This document shows positions 1 through 6,149 of a stretch of DNA of 10,689 nt, piece after piece. A program made the position numbers and the translations under genes. The notes beneath the pieces were generated by a model. That model saw only the letters and a list, made by a program, of their open reading frames with translations. It made no database searches and was not told the DNA's origin. Source of the stretch: Gammaproteobacteria bacterium (GTDB lineage: Bacteria; Pseudomonadota; Gammaproteobacteria; Burkholderiales; Burkholderiaceae_E); NCBI GenBank assembly GCA_030425615.1, contig JAUIAI010000032.1, positions 1 to 10,689 of the forward strand. The letters are read 5' to 3'. How positions within the stretch are numbered: position 1 is the stretch's first letter; the number at the start of each line of letters is the position of its first letter.

Positions 1-49
1 CCGACCACCCGAACCGGCCGGCCGCAGAAGAACCCCTGGGAGACACACC

Positions 50-1042
50 ATGCACATTCTCATCACCGGCGCGGCCGGCATGATCGGCCGCAAGCTCACG
101 GCCCGGCTGATCGCGGACGGCAGCCTGGGCGGCAAGGCCGTCTCGCGGATGACCCTGCACGACATCGTCACGCCCGAGGTACCGGCCGACGTGCCCTGGC
201 CCGTGGAAGCGACCGCATCGGACTTCTCCCTCCCTGGCGAGGCCGAGTCGCTGGTCTCGGCACGCCCGGACGTCGTCTTCCACCTCGCCGCCATCGTTTC
301 CGGCGAGGCCGAGCAGGAGTTCGACAAGGGCTACCGCATCAATCTCGACGGTGTCTGGAAGCTGTTCGAGGCCATTCGGGCGCAGAACCTGGCGAGCGAG
401 GGCGCCTACAAGCCACGTGTCGTGTTCACCTCGTCCATCGCGGTGTTCGGCGCGCCGTTTCCCGAGGCCATCGGCGACGAGTTCTTCCGCACGCCGCTGA
501 CCTCGTACGGCACGCAGAAGGCCGTGGGCGAGCTGCTGCTGGCCGACTACACGCGCAAGGGCTTCCTGGACGGCGTGGGCATCCGGCTGCCCACGATCTG
601 CGTGCGGCCCGGCAAGCCCAACAAGGCCGCCTCGGGCTTCTTCTCGAACATCATCCGCGAACCGCTCGCGGGCCAGGAAGCCGTGCTGCCGGTCAGCGAG
701 GACGTCCGCCACTGGCACGCCTCGCCCAGGGCCTCGGTGGGCTTCCTGCTGCACGCCGCCACGCTGGACGGCGCCAGCATCGGGCCGCGGCGCAATCTTT
801 CGATGCCCGGTGTATCGGTGACGGTGGGCGAACAGATCGAGGCGCTTCGCCGCGTCGCCGGCGACGCAGTCGTGGCCCGGATCCGTCGCGAGCCGGACCC
901 GGCCATCGTGGCCATCGTCGACGGCTGGCCGCGAAACTTCGACACGCGGCGCGCCGTCGAACTCGGCTTTCGTGCGGAATCAAGCTTCGAGGAGATCATC
1001 CGCGTGCACATCGAAGACGAACTGGGCGGCACGATCGCCTGA
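50..1042 (+). CDS. denD: NAD-dependent epimerase/dehydratase family protein, D-erythronate dehydrogenase-like
   Basis: A 330-residue extended short-chain dehydrogenase. The Rossmann glycine motif GAAGMIG lies at residues 7-13, the HLAA cofactor-loop motif at 78-81, the active-site serine region TSS at 127-129, and the catalytic YxxxK pair is Y153/K157 (SYGTQK). Length and the overall pattern match the DenD group, which oxidises D-erythronate at C2 with NAD as the first step of tetronate catabolism in the cytoplasm. The ATG at 50 follows a GGGAG ribosome-binding site (38-42) at 7-base spacing. No promoter is evident in the 49 bases before it, so it may be the last gene of an operon coming from the left. 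The usual partners (tetronate kinase, isomerase, aldolase) are not in this window. The fold assignment is firm. The exact substrate is inferred from family resemblance, and a related sugar-acid or sugar-nucleotide substrate remains possible. Confidence 0.8.
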   Translation: MHILITGAAGMIGRKLTARLIADGSLGGKAVSRMTLHDIVTPEVPADVPWPVEATASDFSLPGEAESLVSARPDVVFHLAAIVSGEAEQEFDKGYRINLDGVWKLFEAIRAQNLASEGAYKPRVVFTSSIAVFGAPFPEAIGDEFFRTPLTSYGTQKAVGELLLADYTRKGFLDGVGIRLPTICVRPGKPNKAASGFFSNIIREPLAGQEAVLPVSEDVRHWHASPRASVGFLLHAATLDGASIGPRRNLSMPGVSVTVGEQIEALRRVAGDAVVARIRREPDPAIVAIVDGWPRNFDTRRAVELGFRAESSFEEIIRVHIEDELGGTIA

Positions 1043-1046
1043 GCCC

Positions 1047-1072
1047 GGGCGCGGCGGCACGCGCCTGCGCCC
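1047..1072 (+). terminator. GC-rich hairpin after denD, possible terminator without a U-tract
   Basis: Five bases after the denD stop, GGGCGC (1047-1052) pairs with GCGCCC (1067-1072). Inside it GGCG (1053-1056) pairs with CGCC (1062-1065), leaving a one-base bulge (T1066) and a 5-base loop. This gives about ten G-C-dominated pairs. No run of T follows, so it is not a canonical intrinsic terminator. It sits in a 97-base convergent gap, where some form of termination is expected. Confidence 0.35.
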
Positions 1073-1139
1073 CCCTGCACGCCGATGACGCCCGGATGAC
1101 GCCCGGATCACACCGACAGGCTCCGGCGGGGAGCGTCGC

Positions 1140-1514
1140 TCAGGCGCGGCCGGCGCCCTCCTCCTGGCCGATCATGATCCGGTGGCCGTCGATCGTGCGA
1201 ATTCCGAACTCGCGCATCCCCCACGGCTCGCTGCGCAGCGTCTTGATGAGATCCACACCGGCGCGCGTGTACTCGGCATGAAGAGCATCGACGTCGCCCA
1301 CGACCCAGTACGCGAAGTAGCTGTGATCCCCGAGCGCCGCGGCCGGCGTCGCGTCCGGGCAGTCGCCGGCCATGATGCGACAGGCATCCCGAACGAACAT
1401 GCGCCAGCCCGGGTCACCGATCTCGCGCACCTCGAAGCCGAGCCTCTCCCGGTAGAACGTGGCCGAGCGCTCGAGGTCGTTGACCGCAAGGACATACATC
1501 GTCGAACCGATCAT
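1140..1514 (-). CDS. VOC superfamily (glyoxalase/bleomycin-resistance fold) protein
   Basis: A 124-residue single-domain vicinal-oxygen-chelate protein. The N-terminal half has the typical strand-helix pattern VNDLERSATFYRERLGFEV (residues 11-29). The C-terminal half ends in the family-like segment REFGIRTIDGHRIMIGQ (101-117). VOC enzymes bind a metal through His/Glu on four strands. Here the last strand carries Q117 where many glyoxalases have Glu, so metal catalysis is uncertain, and a binding or resistance role is as likely as lyase activity. The ATG at 1514 is chosen because its last base and the next two form the upstream gene's TGA (ATGA overlap) and a GGGGA stretch precedes it. Longer upstream reading in this frame is only antisense/out-of-frame coding inside the DUF3750 gene. 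It is probably co-translated with that gene. The substrate is unknown. Confidence 0.75.
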   Translation of the reverse strand: MIGSTMYVLAVNDLERSATFYRERLGFEVREIGDPGWRMFVRDACRIMAGDCPDATPAAALGDHSYFAYWVVGDVDALHAEYTRAGVDLIKTLRSEPWGMREFGIRTIDGHRIMIGQEEGAGRA

Positions 1515-2299
1515 CGCGTCCCCGCCAGGGACACACGCCCGAGTCCGGGCAGACGCAACGCGAGATCGTCGAAATCGAATCCGGCGCCCAGCCCCAGCAC
1601 ATTGAACTCCACCCCTTCGACGGGCGACACGCCCAGACCGAGCAAGCCGTTCAGCGAGAACTGCCAGCCCGTGCCGCTGGGCATCGGCCCGAAGACCCGG
1701 CCCTCGCCGAGAAAATCCTTGCCGAGCGCGGTCGGCGGAAGATCGAGCTCCAGACCCGGCACCCGTCGGGCCACCCAGGCCGTGAACGTGTTGCTGTTCG
1801 GCCCCGGCCACACCCGGTACAGATCGGCATACGGATAGGTCTCGACAGCCGATTCGATGGCGTCGATCATCGTCTCGGCGGCTTCGCCCCGGTGTTCCGC
1901 CAGCAACTCGGGCCGTGCACCAAACCAGTGAAAGTCAGGCGTGCCGGCCTGGCTGACCACCGCCGAGCCGCCCCGGTAGTAGCGCCACCCGATCACATGG
2001 TGCACCCGATAGCCCTGGGCGTTCTCCCGCTTGGTCGCGATCCACGTATGAATGCCGAACGCACCGCGCCAGCCGAGCGTCCTCGCGCCATAGACCTGCA
2101 CGACCGCCGCCGGGTGCGACTCCGGCGGCGGCGCCTGCTGGCTGCTGGCGCGCGAGGCCGACCAGAAATTGCCCCGCTGGGTGAGTTCGCCGAACGCAAG
2201 TACGCTGAGCGGCCCGAGCAGCAGCAGCGCCACGGCGACGAACACCACCACGCAGGCATGCAGCACCCGGCGGCCGACACGACGGACGATCAGTGACAT
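1511..2299 (-). CDS. DUF3750 family membrane-anchored protein
   Basis: A protein of 262 residues from the ATG at 2297-2299. It starts with a basic stretch and one hydrophobic segment (about residues 12-36, rich in V/A/L), so it is probably anchored in the inner membrane with the bulk in the periplasm. The body has the conserved pattern of DUF3750: the W..SR.SS...AP segment after the membrane helix, VVQVYGARTLGWRGAF, HTWIA.K, VIGWRYYRGG, RGEAAE, YPYADLYRVWPGPNSNTF, GKDFLGEG and PSGTGWQ. No biochemical function is established for this family. The frame stays open upstream to a TTG at 2413, but that stretch lacks family-like sequence, so I chose the ATG directly before the membrane helix, although its ribosome-binding site is poor. 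Its stop overlaps the start of the VOC gene (ATGA), which suggests coupling. Family call firm, start moderately sure. Confidence 0.8.
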   Translation of the reverse strand: MSLIVRRVGRRVLHACVVVFVAVALLLLGPLSVLAFGELTQRGNFWSASRASSQQAPPPESHPAAVVQVYGARTLGWRGAFGIHTWIATKRENAQGYRVHHVIGWRYYRGGSAVVSQAGTPDFHWFGARPELLAEHRGEAAETMIDAIESAVETYPYADLYRVWPGPNSNTFTAWVARRVPGLELDLPPTALGKDFLGEGRVFGPMPSGTGWQFSLNGLLGLGVSPVEGVEFNVLGLGAGFDFDDLALRLPGLGRVSLAGTR

Positions 2300-2345
2300 G
2301 GTCTGAGCGAGTTGACGAACGCGGAGGAAATCACGCCGAAGGTTA

Positions 2346-2383
2346 GGCGATGTCGTCTCGGGATGCCCACATCCCGTATCGCC
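2346..2383. promoter_or_regulatory. Nested inverted repeat in the divergent DUF3750/TRAP intergenic region
   Basis: An inner perfect 7-bp inverted repeat, CGGGATG (2359-2365) and CATCCCG (2370-2376), encloses a 4-base loop. An outer 6-bp pair, GGCGAT (2346-2351) and ATCGCC (2378-2383), flanks it with 7 unpaired bases on one side and 1 on the other. The element lies just upstream of the possible TACACT -10 box for the TRAP gene and covers the place where the -35 would be. It could be an operator for a dimeric regulator or an RNA structure for either flanking gene. Which of these is inference. Confidence 0.4.
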
Positions 2384-2398
2384 GTGAAGGGGATCGGC

Positions 2399-2404
2399 TA
2401 CACT
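2399..2404 (+). promoter_or_regulatory. Possible -10 box for the TRAP solute-binding gene
   Basis: TACACT (preceded by GGC) matches four of six positions of the sigma70 -10 consensus and lies 87 bases before the start codon. No good -35 hexamer is seen at 16-18 bases upstream, so an activator-dependent promoter overlapping the inverted repeat is possible. Weak evidence on its own. Confidence 0.3.
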
Positions 2405-2490
2405 CGACCTCAAGCCGGTTGCACGGCCGATTCCTGCTCGCGCGGCCGGTCCTTCGAACGCACCAATGAGACACAGATCGAGGAAACAGC

Positions 2491-3582
2491 ATGGAAAGAC
2501 GTAAATTCCTGAAGACTGCGGCGGCCACGGGCGCCGGCGCTACTGCCAGCGTCATCGGCGCCCCGGCGATCGCGCAGAGCCGCAAGGAGATGGTCATCGT
2601 CTCCAGTTGGCCGCGTGACTTTCCGGGTCTGGGCACCAGCGCACAGCGCCTGGCCGAGCGCATCACCAACATCACCGGCGGTTCCATCACCGCCCAGTAC
2701 TTCGCAGCCGGTGAGCGTGTCGGCGGTTTTGACGTCTTCGACGAAGTCGCCTCGGGCAACGCCCAGGCCTACACGTCGGCCGACTACTACTGGAAGGGCA
2801 AGCATCCGGGCTGGGCGTTCTTCACGTCCGTGCCGTTCGGCCAGACCTACGCCGAGATGGCTTCCTGGATCTACTTCCAGGGCGGCCAGCAGCTCTGGGA
2901 CGAGCTCGCCGCCGACTTCGGCCTCAAGTGCATGCCCTGCGGCAACACGGGCGTGCAGATGGGCGGCTGGTTCCGCAAGGAGATCAACACCGCCGACGAC
3001 CTCAAGGGTCTGAAGATGCGTATTCCGGGCCTGGGCGGCGACGTGCTGGCCAAGGTCGGTGCCTCGCCGGTGTCGCTGCCGGGCGGTCAGATCTACGAGA
3101 ACCTGGTCTCGGGCGCCATCGACGCCACCGAGTGGGTGGGTCCGTGGAACGACTACTTCATGAAGTTCTACGAGGCGGCCAAGTATTACTACTACCCGGG
3201 CATGCACGAGCCGGGCGGCTTCACGGCCTTCGGCCTGAACAAGTCGTGGTGGGAGAGCCTGACCGAGACCGAGCGCATCATGATCACGGCGGCCTCCAAC
3301 TACGAGGCGCACCTGATGATGGCCGAGTGCAACGCCAACAACGGTTTGTATCTCCAGAAGCTGGTCGACGAACAGGGCGTGCAGCTGCGCGAGTTCAGCG
3401 ACGAGGTCTACGAGGCCTTCGGTGAAGCCGCGGCCGAGGTGTTCGACGAGACCCGTCAGCACAGCGAACTGGCCAACAAGATCTACGAGAGCTTCGAGGC
3501 TTCCCGTAACCAGGTGGCCGGCTGGCTGAAGCTGTCGGACATCAGCTACTCGCTCAAGCGTAACAACGTGCTGGGTATCTGA
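2491..3582 (+). CDS. TRAP transporter solute-binding protein (DctP/TakP type), Tat-exported
   Basis: A 363-residue periplasmic binding protein. The N-terminus ERRKFLK (2-8) is a twin-arginine motif followed by an Ala/Gly-rich h-region and a probable cleavage after A28 (AIA|Q). The mature part follows the DctP fold of the TakP / mannitol-chloroaromatic TRAP group: Q156 in TGVQMGGW, R177 in GLKMRIPGL (the near-universal carboxylate-binding Arg of TRAP binding proteins) and E214-W215 in DATEWVGPWND. These correspond closely to the ligand and cation residues known from TakP, which binds 2-oxo acids. A 2-oxo acid or other organic acid is therefore the likely ligand, and a sugar acid is possible given the denD-like gene 1.4 kb away. 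GAGGA (2480-2484) at 6 bases supports the start. No DctQ or DctM membrane genes adjoin it, and a terminator follows at once, so it is transcribed alone and must use membrane subunits encoded elsewhere. Confidence 0.92.
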   Translation: MERRKFLKTAAATGAGATASVIGAPAIAQSRKEMVIVSSWPRDFPGLGTSAQRLAERITNITGGSITAQYFAAGERVGGFDVFDEVASGNAQAYTSADYYWKGKHPGWAFFTSVPFGQTYAEMASWIYFQGGQQLWDELAADFGLKCMPCGNTGVQMGGWFRKEINTADDLKGLKMRIPGLGGDVLAKVGASPVSLPGGQIYENLVSGAIDATEWVGPWNDYFMKFYEAAKYYYYPGMHEPGGFTAFGLNKSWWESLTETERIMITAASNYEAHLMMAECNANNGLYLQKLVDEQGVQLREFSDEVYEAFGEAAAEVFDETRQHSELANKIYESFEASRNQVAGWLKLSDISYSLKRNNVLGI

Positions 3583-3601
3583 TCAGAGGCCCGAGCCGCG
3601 A

Positions 3602-3639
3602 GGCCGCCCGTCGCGAGAGCGCCGGGCGGCCTTTTTTTT
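3602..3639 (+). terminator. Strong intrinsic terminator after the TRAP gene
   Basis: A perfect 9-bp stem, GGCCGCCCG (3602-3610) and CGGGCGGCC (3623-3631), is followed directly by eight T (3632-3639). Within the 12-base loop, CGC (3612-3614) can pair with GCG (3619-3621) across a GAGA tetraloop of the GNRA type. It starts 20 bases after the TRAP stop. The U-tract serves the plus strand only, though the A-run on the other side may help termination of the converging GNAT operon. Confidence 0.92.
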
Positions 3640-3682
3640 CCGCACGGCTTCTGTTTCGCCGCGCGGCTTCTGCGAAGGACCG

Positions 3683-4177
3683 TCAGGGCACGGTCAGCCG
3701 CAGCAGCGGCAGCATGCGCCCGGGGATGCTCAGGGACTCGAGTTCGCAGGCATCGCGCGCGCCGAGCGCGCGGTAGAAGGGGGCCGCAAAAGGGTCGCTC
3801 TGGATCTCGAGAACCGGAACGGAGCGCCGGGCGCACGCGGCCAGCACCGCACTGATCAGCCGCCGCCCAATACCCTCACGATGCCGCTCCGGGGCCACGA
3901 ACATGGCCTCGAGTTCTGCTTCCTGGCCGGCACGGAAGCGTACGAGCGCAAAGCCCACCGGCGTTTCGCCGGACCGTGCGACGACGCTCCAGACGGCGGG
4001 ATCGGCCAGGTCGGCGGAATCGACGACGAGTTCCTGCCGGCAGGCCCTCATGAAGGCGTCGTCGTAGCCCCAGGAAGCCTTGGAACGGAGCGCCAGTGCC
4101 GTCAGGGACGGGCATTCGGATGCGCGCGCGGACGACAGCACGAGGCCGCCGGAACGCCCGCCGCGCAGGTTCGTCAC
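3683..4177 (-). CDS. GNAT family N-acetyltransferase
   Basis: A 164-residue acetyl-CoA-dependent acyltransferase. The early segment ALRSKASWGYDDAFM (29-43) is typical of a common bacterial GNAT subgroup. The core follows: VGFALVRF (74-81), EAELEAMFVAPERHREGIGRRLI with the acetyl-CoA pyrophosphate loop HREGIG at 99-104, and the late segment VLEIQSDPFAAPFYRALGA (122-140), where the Tyr is the usual general acid. The start chosen is the GTG at 4175-4177, which overlaps the TGA of the SnoaL-like gene (GTGA), the fourth gene of a leftward operon. The frame remains open further upstream, but that stretch is antisense-style sequence without GNAT pattern inside the neighbouring gene. The acceptor substrate cannot be read from the sequence. 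Confidence 0.8.
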   Translation of the reverse strand: MTNLRGGRSGGLVLSSARASECPSLTALALRSKASWGYDDAFMRACRQELVVDSADLADPAVWSVVARSGETPVGFALVRFRAGQEAELEAMFVAPERHREGIGRRLISAVLAACARRSVPVLEIQSDPFAAPFYRALGARDACELESLSIPGRMLPLLRLTVP

Positions 4178-4572
4178 CCGCTGCGCTGCAGACGCTCGCC
4201 CATCATGCGATGGATCAGATTGATCGCCTGCAACGGTCTGATCATGACCTTGAATTCGACGATGCGGCCGCTCTCGTCGGCGGTGATCATGTCCACCCCG
4301 TTGATCTCGACCCCGTCGAGTTCGAGTGCGAACTCCAGCACGGCCCGCCGTTCGCCCACGATCTCGTCGAGATAGCGGAACGAGGGCTGGCCGAACACCT
4401 TGAGCGCGGCGGCCAGATACGCCTGGGTCACGGCCCGGCCACGCTGAGGGGTATGGACCACGGGCGACACGAAGACCACGTCGTCGGCGAGCAGCGCCGA
4501 CAGTGCGGCGGGGTCCTGAGTTTCGACGACGGCATGCCAGCCCTGCAATGCCCGCTCGATCGGTCGTGTCAT
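4174..4572 (-). CDS. SnoaL-like / NTF2-family protein
   Basis: A 132-residue cone-fold (NTF2-like) protein. It has an N-terminal helix IERALQGWHAVVETQD (5-20), ALLADDVVFVSPVV (26-39), a second helix around 47-60 and the strands VGERRAVLEFALELDGVEINGVDMITADESGRIVEFKVMIRP (72-113). The pairing of ELDG..INGVD with a D/E.GRI.E..VM strand is typical of the stress-associated or SnoaL-like branch. Such proteins are small ligand-binding cups, some with isomerase or cyclase activity, and no specific reaction can be assigned. It has an excellent Shine-Dalgarno sequence 6 bases before the ATG and lies 16 bases after the TfoX-domain gene, so it belongs to the same operon. Its stop overlaps the GNAT start. 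Confidence 0.8.
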   Translation of the reverse strand: MTRPIERALQGWHAVVETQDPAALSALLADDVVFVSPVVHTPQRGRAVTQAYLAAALKVFGQPSFRYLDEIVGERRAVLEFALELDGVEINGVDMITADESGRIVEFKVMIRPLQAINLIHRMMGERLQRSG

Positions 4573-4575
4573 CCG

Positions 4576-4584
4576 TCACCTCCT
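4576..4584 (-). promoter_or_regulatory. Near-ideal Shine-Dalgarno site of the SnoaL-like gene
   Basis: Read on the minus strand this is AGGAGGTGA, a 9-base complement to the 16S rRNA tail, with AGGAGG six bases from the ATG at 4572. The other starts in this operon depend on overlaps or weak sites, so this internal site probably raises translation of the SnoaL-like and GNAT products above the two genes before them. Confidence 0.75.
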
Positions 4585-4588
4585 GGAA

Positions 4589-4954
4589 TCATGCTGCTTT
4601 CCTGCGCGGGCGCTTTCGCGGCGACCCGGGTTGACTGTGCGCGCGCAGCGCCACCTCGAAGGCCTGGGCCGCCCACTCGCGCGCCAGCACCGCGTCTTCG
4701 AAGAACGCGTCCGGAGCGCGATAGTAGGAGAGCTGCGCCCGTTTGCCGCCACGGGTGTAAGCGAAAGGTTCGAGGCCCTGGGCCTCGAACCGCGCAACGG
4801 TCCGGGCATCGGCCTTCAGATACAGCACGTCGTCCGCGATCAGCGCGAACATCAGCCCGTCGCGAAACAGACCCTGTCCGCCGAACATGCGTCTGATCTG
4901 CACCCCGCCGAATTCGTGAAGAATCTCGGCGACATGATCGGCGAACTCGCTCAT
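4589..4954 (-). CDS. TfoX N-terminal domain protein
   Basis: A 121-residue protein made of the TfoX N-terminal domain alone: EFADHVAEILHEF (3-15), the signature RRMFGGQGLFRDGLMFALI (21-39), DDVLYLKAD (41-49), GLEPFAYTRGGKRAQLSYYRAP (60-81) and a final helix with AREWAAQAFEVALRA (91-105). The C-terminal helix-hairpin-helix-like domain found in full TfoX/Sxy competence regulators is absent. A basic tail, SPRKRPRRKAA (111-121), ends the protein. Single-domain members are widespread and of unclear function, so a role in competence should not be assumed. The start is the ATG at 4954, whose bases overlap the hydrolase TGA (ATGA). An earlier in-frame start at 5020 would lie inside the hydrolase and adds no family-like sequence. 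Confidence 0.82.
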   Translation of the reverse strand: MSEFADHVAEILHEFGGVQIRRMFGGQGLFRDGLMFALIADDVLYLKADARTVARFEAQGLEPFAYTRGGKRAQLSYYRAPDAFFEDAVLAREWAAQAFEVALRAHSQPGSPRKRPRRKAA

Positions 4955-5946
4955 CCCAGCTCGCCGAGCCACCGGACCAGGTGCTCGTTCACCTCGTCCG
5001 GGCGCTCCTGCTGCGTCCAATGGCCGCAGCCGGGCAGAACATGGGCCGCGCGCAGATCACGCACGAACGGACGCATCGATTCGACCGGCCCGGACGGATA
5101 CATGGCCGAGACCGGGTCGCGGTCTCCCGTGATGTAGAGGCTGGGCTGATGAATCACCGAATCGCCCCGGGCTCTCAGCCAGGCATGGTCGCGCTCGAAA
5201 TTGCGATAACGGTTCAACGGACCCCGGAAGCCGCTTTCCGCGAACTGGCCGGCGACGAAGGCCAGATCTTCCTCGGTGAACCAGGGGCGCGGCATGACCG
5301 GCTCGGCCACACCGTCGAGAAGACGCGCTCCGTGCGGCTTGTTCGTGGGCCAGGCGCCCTGCCCGGCATCACCGGCGATGCTGGTGTAGAACAAACGGAT
5401 GGACCGGGCGCAGTCGGCCTCGAGCTCCGCCTCGGCCACCCCTTCGTCCTGGAAGTAGACCATGTAGAAGAACTTGCCGCGGTCGGTGAACACCTTTCGG
5501 AAGATCTCGATGCCCGGCAGGTTTCCGGGTGCCACGTGCGGGACGGACAGCCCGGCCACGGCGCGGAAGCGCCCCGGATGAAGCCAGGCCGTGTTCCACG
5601 CGATGGGGCCACCCCAGTCGTGACCGACGATGACCACCGGCTCGTCGGGAGAGAGCGCGTCCGCGAGGCCGCGCATGTCTCCGGTCAGGGACTCCATGTC
5701 GTAGGCCTGCACCGGCCAGGGTCTCGACGAGCCGCCGTAGCCCCGGACATCGGGCGCGGCCACCCGGTAGCCGGCACCGGCCAGCGCACGGAACTGGTGC
5801 CGCCAGGAGTACCAGCTCTCGGGAAACCCGTGGACCAGGAGCACCAGCGGGCCCTCGCCCGCCAGTGCGACACGGAGCGAAATGTCGCCGAGCGTTACGG
5901 TCTCGAGCGCGGCCCCCCAGCGGGCCGCGGTGTCCTGATCGTTCAT
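4951..5946 (-). CDS. Alpha/beta hydrolase, epoxide hydrolase-like
   Basis: A 331-residue protein from the ATG at 5946. The oxyanion motif HGFP is at 39-42 in LLVHGFPESWYSWR. The nucleophile is D110 in VGHDWGG. The acid is probably D277 in ITGDRDPV, and the general base H309 in GCGHWTQQERP. The lid keeps the two tyrosines that polarise the epoxide in soluble epoxide hydrolases: Y164 in MVYFQDEGVAEAELE, very like the mammalian enzyme, and Y247 in PLNRYRN. Having Asp as nucleophile plus both lid tyrosines points to hydrolysis of epoxides to diols rather than esterase activity. It has no signal peptide, so it is cytoplasmic. A GTG at 5970 is an alternative start, but the ATG has AAGG about 8 bases upstream and fits the family. 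It is the first gene of the four-gene leftward operon, divergent from the polyphosphate kinase gene. The physiological epoxide is unknown. Confidence 0.88.
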   Translation of the reverse strand: MNDQDTAARWGAALETVTLGDISLRVALAGEGPLVLLVHGFPESWYSWRHQFRALAGAGYRVAAPDVRGYGGSSRPWPVQAYDMESLTGDMRGLADALSPDEPVVIVGHDWGGPIAWNTAWLHPGRFRAVAGLSVPHVAPGNLPGIEIFRKVFTDRGKFFYMVYFQDEGVAEAELEADCARSIRLFYTSIAGDAGQGAWPTNKPHGARLLDGVAEPVMPRPWFTEEDLAFVAGQFAESGFRGPLNRYRNFERDHAWLRARGDSVIHQPSLYITGDRDPVSAMYPSGPVESMRPFVRDLRAAHVLPGCGHWTQQERPDEVNEHLVRWLGELG

Positions 5947-6003
5947 GTGTCGGCCTTGTTGCGAATGCACGGCTCGCGCACCAGTTCGTCGGGCCCGAGA
6001 CCG

Positions 6004-6015
6004 CAGGGCGCCCTG
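6004..6015. promoter_or_regulatory. 12-bp perfect palindrome between divergent hydrolase and PPK2 genes
   Basis: CAGGGCGCCCTG is self-complementary over 12 bases and lies 58 bases upstream of the hydrolase start in the divergent intergenic region (5947-6149). It could be a binding site for a dimeric regulator. Palindromes of this GC content also arise by chance, so support is limited. Confidence 0.25.
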
Positions 6016-6035
6016 GAACAGCCGTTCGTAGGCTC

Positions 6036-6041
6036 ATGATA
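6036..6041 (-). promoter_or_regulatory. Possible -10 box for the hydrolase operon
   Basis: The minus strand reads TATCAT, close to the sigma70 -10 consensus, about 90 bases before the hydrolase ATG. No convincing -35 is seen at the right distance. For the opposite gene, TTGCGC (6059-6064) with GAAAAT (6083-6088) at 18-base spacing is an equally weak candidate promoter. Confidence 0.25.
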
Positions 6042-6136
6042 CCGCCCGGCATCGGAGCTTGCGCCCTGGGTCCACACAGCGTGAAAATGAGCGGGCGATG
6101 AAAACCATGGAGCCGGTAGGGTTGTGGCCCCGCACG

Positions 6137-6144
6137 AAAAGGAG
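6137..6144 (+). promoter_or_regulatory. Ribosome-binding site deciding the GTG start of PPK2
   Basis: AAAAGGAG lies 5 bases before the GTG at 6150. It is the best Shine-Dalgarno sequence in the area and supports this GTG as the start rather than a later codon nearer the conserved kinase core. Confidence 0.7.
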
Positions 6145-6149
6145 TCCCC

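Noticed and set aside
1515..1811. Upstream extension of the VOC frame
   Set aside because: The added 99 residues overlap the DUF3750 gene out of frame and carry no VOC pattern. The ATGA overlap marks the start at 1514.
2410..3462. A 350-codon open frame antisense to the TRAP solute-binding gene
   Set aside because: It lies wholly opposite a gene with clear signal peptide and ligand residues, its product is His/Leu/Val/Gly-rich with no family pattern, and long antisense frames are common in GC-rich coding DNA.
3641..3672. Imperfect direct repeat CGCACGGCTTCTG / CGCGCGGCTTCTG after the TRAP terminator
   Set aside because: Two copies with one mismatch in a convergent intergenic gap. Too short and isolated to call an attachment site or mobile-element footprint.
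4178..4579. Upstream extension of the GNAT frame
   Set aside because: The frame is open, but this part overlaps the SnoaL-like gene in another frame, is Arg/Gly-rich without GNAT motifs, and the GTGA overlap gives a natural start at 4177.
4981..6039. A 352-codon open frame antisense to the epoxide hydrolase-like gene
   Set aside because: The hydrolase has all catalytic residues in the opposite frame. The antisense translation is low-complexity Arg/Gly/Pro-type shadow sequence.
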